Assembly (NCBI GenBank): GCA_017591395.1
Contig: WEDG01004256.1
Location: 62,001-126,000, forward strand
Source of the DNA: Schistocephalus solidus
Taxonomy: Eukaryota; Platyhelminthes; Cestoda; Diphyllobothriidea; Diphyllobothriidae
Direction: 5' to 3'
Length of the DNA stretch: 64,000 bases
Of the stretch, positions 62,301-64,000 are shown one piece after another (position 1 is the first letter of the stretch; the number at the start of each line of letters is the position of its first letter). The notes under the pieces were generated by a model. The model worked only from the letters and a program-made list of their open reading frames with translations. It was not told the DNA's origin and did no database searches. Position numbers and translations under genes: made by a program.

Positions 62301-63436
62301 TAGATAAAGAAGATGGTACCGACAAATATGAACGACTATATATACGCTGAATGAGATTGCCATCATGGAAAAGCGAGACTTAAATGGCCATTTCTGGCTT
62401 TTCAATAATCATCAGCTAGCCATACACAACCTCAGGTGTGGCGACACCTGAGGCTTGAACTCACGCTCTTTCGGTTCTTTATTCTAATGAGGAGAAAATG
62501 AAGGTTGGAAAAACGAGTTTTAGTCGCAGATTTTCAAGCTAAATTCATCCACCCGTCGTCAGAAGAAATGGTTATTCAGAGGTTAAATTGCGTTCAGTAG
62601 TCCTCATGAGTGAGTGTGCACCATATTGTAACGAGTGCCGAGGGTGAGGAGAGCTGTTGTAGATTGCAGTTTTTGGTTCACCGTGTAGGGGTGGGGAGAA
62701 TGGCCTGTCTGTGGGATTCATTATACATCTGTCGACATGCAGTAACATATGTTCTAAGGGATCAGAGACCCTCTTAGTGGACGTATAGCTCGACATGGCG
62801 GTTGATGCTGTCCGCATTAGAGTATCATGTTTCGACGAATTCCCGGGACTGCTTAGTGTTAGCCACAGCGAATGGGCAGCTTTTTTTATCAATGTGACTC
62901 CCAAACTATCGACCCGCCTGACCGATGTAAACGTGAGTGCAGTTGACGCCGGTCCGAGATGCGCCTCTAGTGCCAGCAAGATTGTCAGTCCATACTTGTA
63001 ATCTCTGAGGGGGATGCTTTATCTCAGATACATCGGGTGAGATAATATTGACGAAATAAAATGCCTTACTAAGGGAACTAACAATCGTTTTATGCTGCCC
63101 GCGCTCATCATGCTTACATGCCGACCTTCTTCCCATCACACGCTGTAGAATAGAACCATTAATGAATCTACAACTTTATCGTTGGAATTCCATTCCTGTG
63201 CATTAGCGTTAAGTATAATCTGTGTCCTTTTTTGCGGACGTCGAATGCCGGCAAACGAAATAGAAATCCACTTTAAAGGTGAAAGTATACATTTGCTCCA
63301 ATGAGCAGCAAACCCTTGAGCCTATTTATTGTGAGAAATTGCAAAGCGATACTTTCCCTTTTTAGGCCATCTTCGGGCATTCCGGTACCATAGAGTTTCA
63401 AGCTCAGGCTACATCGAATGCGTCTATAAAGGATAA
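50206..63436 (+). CDS. DOCK6/7/8-like (DOCK-C) guanine nucleotide exchange factor, 5' part of gene
   Basis: Multi-exon gene that continues past the right edge. DOCK-C proteins activate Rac and Cdc42 at the membrane. DHR1 binds phosphoinositides and DHR2, here outside the window, exchanges nucleotide. Exons at 51898-52085, 52949-53428, 55501-55554, 55827-55968, 56370-56698, 58305-58903, 61188-61305 and 63366-63436 join with compatible phases (0,0,0,1,0,2,0). They follow the family order: N-terminal helical part, VFLVIQ block, SPVAWTAVNL block, VLEFPVKNRF linker, then DHR1 strands HLLYVYPRSL and IRVKVQL. Two weaker exons lie upstream. The start codon is not found. Introns contain Penelope and SINE-like insertions. 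Which of DOCK6, 7 or 8 it matches best cannot be settled by eye. Confidence 0.78.
51366..51503 (+). CDS. DOCK candidate exon, boundaries uncertain
   Basis: Open segment reading GWTVITKMPQRYPHLFG and then FWAEKIKRLNREN. GWTVITK resembles the DWAIVIRKY segment of DOCK7. Two weak donors (at 51491 and 51501) are both phase 0, which suits the next exon. The acceptor is poor. An alternative is a first exon beginning at the ATG of MPQRYPH. Confidence 0.35.
51898..52085 (+). CDS. DOCK exon
   Basis: Acceptor ATAACCCAG, donor GAT|GTAAGA, phase 0 at both ends. Encodes SLWRTSCSFPESTDFLSGL and, at its end, RQKKAFLHLLADPPD. These parallel the SWACSIFDLKNSLPDALL and RHKELFALHPSPDE blocks of DOCK7. A basic, serine-rich linker joins them. 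Confidence 0.6.
52949..53428 (+). CDS. DOCK exon, N-terminal folded region
   Basis: 480 bp, acceptor CGCTTTTAG, donor CAG|GTGATG, phase 0 at both ends. It contains FLLFGCNFLELNAERQEPV, matching the FASLALYD block. It ends HFSGVFLVIQ, matching the DVFLVIK block of the family. One unbroken frame of 160 codons with coding-like composition. Confidence 0.68.
53429..55500. other. Intron of the DOCK gene
   Basis: No exon found inside, and the flanking exons join in phase with family-consistent sequence. It carries a hammerhead-like repeat near 54575-54640 and otherwise AT-rich DNA. Confidence 0.5.
54572..54640 (-). repeat. Repeat with hammerhead-like core strands, second type
   Basis: The minus strand reads CTGACGACAG, then about 20 bases, then GGGCGAAACGTCAGGC. 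CTGA-N-GA and GAAAC-GTC have the spacing of a hammerhead core with a minimal stem III. The possible stem I (GGCC with GGCT) would need an internal bulge, and stem II is poor. The GCGAAACGTCAGGC part recurs as ACGAAACGTCAGGC at 62029-62042 (minus). Confidence 0.4.
55501..55554 (+). CDS. DOCK exon (54 bp)
   Basis: Acceptor CTTTTCTAAAG, perfect donor GAT|GTAAGT, phase 0 at both ends. Encodes VERKLHTEEKPYHTMPVD. Joined to the previous exon it gives FLVIQ-VERKL, which matches the FLVIK-LEKVL run of DOCK7. This supports the splice even though the exon is short. Confidence 0.68.
55827..55968 (+). CDS. DOCK exon with the SPVAWTAVNL block
   Basis: Acceptor TCGCAG, donor CGAG|GTAACT, entering in phase 0 and leaving in phase 1. 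LRSPVAWTAVNLAAVIAQ parallels YRMPFAWTAIHLMNIV of DOCK7, one of the better conserved blocks before DHR1. Then HATYCLPNFQEETHSGELTE. Confidence 0.78.
56370..56698 (+). CDS. DOCK exon, Ser/Arg-rich linker
   Basis: Acceptor CCAACCTACAG, joining phase 1. Opens GKLRGRSQRMVDVFRRP and later NRRSLSKDSLPDLLERQR, similar to the phosphorylatable linker of DOCK7 (GRRSLERTTSGDD). The end is uncertain. AAA|GTGGTC at 56698 keeps phase 0 for the next exon and ends SSKFFK, as TNFFK does in DOCK7, but the donor is weak. An alternative donor at 56630 would break phase. Confidence 0.65.
58305..58903 (+). CDS. DOCK exon leading into DHR1
   Basis: About 200 codons, acceptor CTCTTTTTAG, donor TCAAG|GTATCG (phase 2). 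FDTIASTLADVYRQES parallels the TLTVTNFFKQEG segment. SPENELYCPTSGS parallels PAPENPHYCLTPE. LLRTVLEFPVKNRFYAF parallels the REILEFPARDVYVPN approach to DHR1. A Ser/Pro-rich stretch (SRSLSPPSPTSASP) lies between. This is the longest and best-supported exon. Confidence 0.8.
61188..61305 (+). CDS. DOCK exon, first strands of DHR1 (C2-like)
   Basis: Acceptor TTATTCCCACAG, donor CCC|GTATGT. The phase 2 entry rebuilds Arg, giving SRHLLYVYPRSLTL. HLLYVYPRSLTLGQ and then RSGDIRVKVQLRK match the YRNLLYIYPQSLNF and GSARNITVKVQF signature of DOCK-C DHR1 domains. This is the clearest family evidence in the gene. Confidence 0.88.
61306..61999. other. Intron segment with an unassigned open frame
   Basis: A plus frame from about 61539 to 61788 (MSYGQIPFNIAIEFNFTS and onward) ends at a good donor, CCG|GTAGGT. 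The flanking DOCK exons already join in phase with family-consistent sequence. This would therefore be an alternative cassette exon or unrelated sequence; the only in-phase acceptor lacks a pyrimidine tract. Confidence 0.3.
62000..62295 (-). mobile_element. SINE-like unit with tRNA-like head and second-type tail
   Basis: On the minus strand the flank block (GGTGAGAACCACACTATCAT) precedes a tRNA-like head with B-box GGTTCGAATCGC. A tail follows that differs from arrays A-C: TATGATGATGGGTTCGAGAG, then ATACGAAACGTCAGGCC. The head and flank are related to the 26 kb family while the tail shares its GAAACGTCAGGC block with the repeat at 54.6 kb, so the unit looks modular. Confidence 0.6.
62296..62470 (-). 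mobile_element. Degenerate hammerhead-like SINE unit
   Basis: The minus strand retains GCTGATGATTATTGAAAAGC and CCAGAAATGGCCATTTAAG, so CTGATGA, GAAA and stem III are intact while stems I and II have decayed. The adjoining GAGTTCAAGCCTCAGG is a diverged B-box region. Confidence 0.6.
62500..63139 (-). mobile_element. Degenerate Penelope-like element of a different family
   Basis: In minus-strand order: a linker, then NCTHVYIGQAGR (the YIG part of GIY-YIG with a nearby Cys), then SREFVET and ADSINRHVELYV, matching REFLEA and ACINRHIDLD of the 27 and 32 kb copies. Frame changes and stops separate the pieces. Its 3' part carries CTGACGACGGGTGGATGAAT and GCTTGAAAATC at 62530-62570, the same kind of CTGACGA...GAAAA block seen at the ends of the other Penelope copies. 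More diverged, hence older, and lying in an intron antisense to the DOCK gene. Confidence 0.65.
63366..63436 (+). CDS. DOCK exon, DHR1 continuation
   Basis: Acceptor CCCTTTTTAG, perfect donor A|GTAAGT, entering phase 0 and leaving phase 2. AIFGHSGTIEFQAQATSN continues VVIP of the previous exon, as VIFGKSSCSEFSKEAYTAV continues MP in DOCK7. The gene runs on beyond this exon. Confidence 0.78.
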
Positions 63437-64000
63437 GTAAGTAGTAACCGAGGAGTTATTTCTATGCGATGATATTGAAATCCCTGAAAAGTTCAACGTT
63501 CGTGCGTTTTTATGCATTCAAAAGGTTTTCTAAACCAATGGACTATGATAGAAACACATACTTAATGAGAAAAAACGCACTCCTGATAAATTTCGTCCTT
63601 TAGCATGCCAACGAACAGTAGAAAAGATTAAAAAGCAAGGAGTTCAATAGAAACTAAAATTTAAAGGTCGAAAATAATTTGGGGTTTCCAAATATTTTTG
63701 CGAATCTGCTTTTAATGCCTGTCATCTATGCCAAACCCGCTGGCGTAAAGTGATCAGCAACAAAGAATAATAACAATCTTAATTCATCGGGAATTAGGAT
63801 ACAGCTTTATTCGCCAAGCCCCTGTCCAACCTTCATTATGTACCGGCATTTTCCTTTTGCAATGTTACCGTAACCAAAAGGGATAACAAAGGTGCTCGTC
63901 TACTTTTCCCTTTATAACACTGCTTTTAACTGAATACTACAGTGATATTTTTTATCGCCACATTTCTTTTATCAAATTTGAAAAACAATGGATTTATTGT
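63437..64000. other. Intron of the DOCK gene to window edge
   Basis: No further exon confidently placed. A frame around 63453-63530 reading DDIEIPEKFNVRAFLCIQ is reminiscent of the next DHR1 segment. It would require an implausibly short intron, so it is not called. Confidence 0.4.

Noticed and set aside
63453..63530. Next DHR1 exon (DDIEIPEKFN)
   Set aside because: It would need an intron of about 16 bases after a strong GTAAGT donor, and the phase does not fit.
1..64000. CRISPR arrays, bacterial operons, riboswitches, prophage
   Set aside because: No regularly spaced identical repeats with unique spacers and no dense prokaryotic gene arrangement. Introns, LINEs, BEL/Pao and Penelope elements indicate a metazoan genome.

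Overview
Eukaryotic, repeat-rich and mostly non-coding DNA, most likely from a flatworm. The evidence is a Penelope-like element with GIY-YIG endonuclease, BEL/Pao and CR1-group LINE relics, and tRNA-headed SINE-like units with a hammerhead-like tail. The tail sequence reminds me of diphyllobothriidean tapeworms; that is recollection, not a search. No prokaryotic operons, rRNA, CRISPR or bona fide tRNA genes were seen.

Layout: 1-2060, a decayed BEL/Pao retrotransposon on the minus strand. 2-26 kb, almost no recognisable genes, but several structured repeats: a MITE-like family whose interior is degenerate telomere-like sequence (7.2, 11.9 and 21.0 kb, plus fragments) and a long fold-back element (12.95-13.85 kb). 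26.3-33.4 kb, a transposon hot spot: three composite inverted arrays of a roughly 300-bp unit with a tRNA-like pol III promoter and a hammerhead-ribozyme-like tail, bounded by (AT)n tracts and interleaved with two inverted copies of one Penelope-like element. 35.7-36.4 kb, a GC-rich island followed by a long pyrimidine tract. 45.1-48.9 kb, three same-strand LINE fragments.

50.2-63.4 kb, the one host gene I can support: the 5' part of a DOCK6/7/8-type (DOCK-C/Zizimin-related) guanine nucleotide exchange factor on the plus strand. Eight exons from 51,898 to 63,436 join with compatible splice phases and run colinear with the DOCK N-terminal region and the start of its DHR1 domain. Two weaker exon candidates lie upstream. 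The catalytic DHR2 domain and 3' end lie beyond the window. Its introns hold a further degenerate Penelope element and SINE-like units.

The most interesting system is the hammerhead-like unit at 26.3-31.8 kb. It combines a pol III-type promoter, a self-cleaving-ribozyme-like fold with changes that keep stem I paired, head-to-tail junctions and a resident Penelope element that could mobilise it. This is what a retrozyme-like, circular-RNA-derived non-autonomous retroelement would look like. The fold was worked out by hand and is not experimentally shown.
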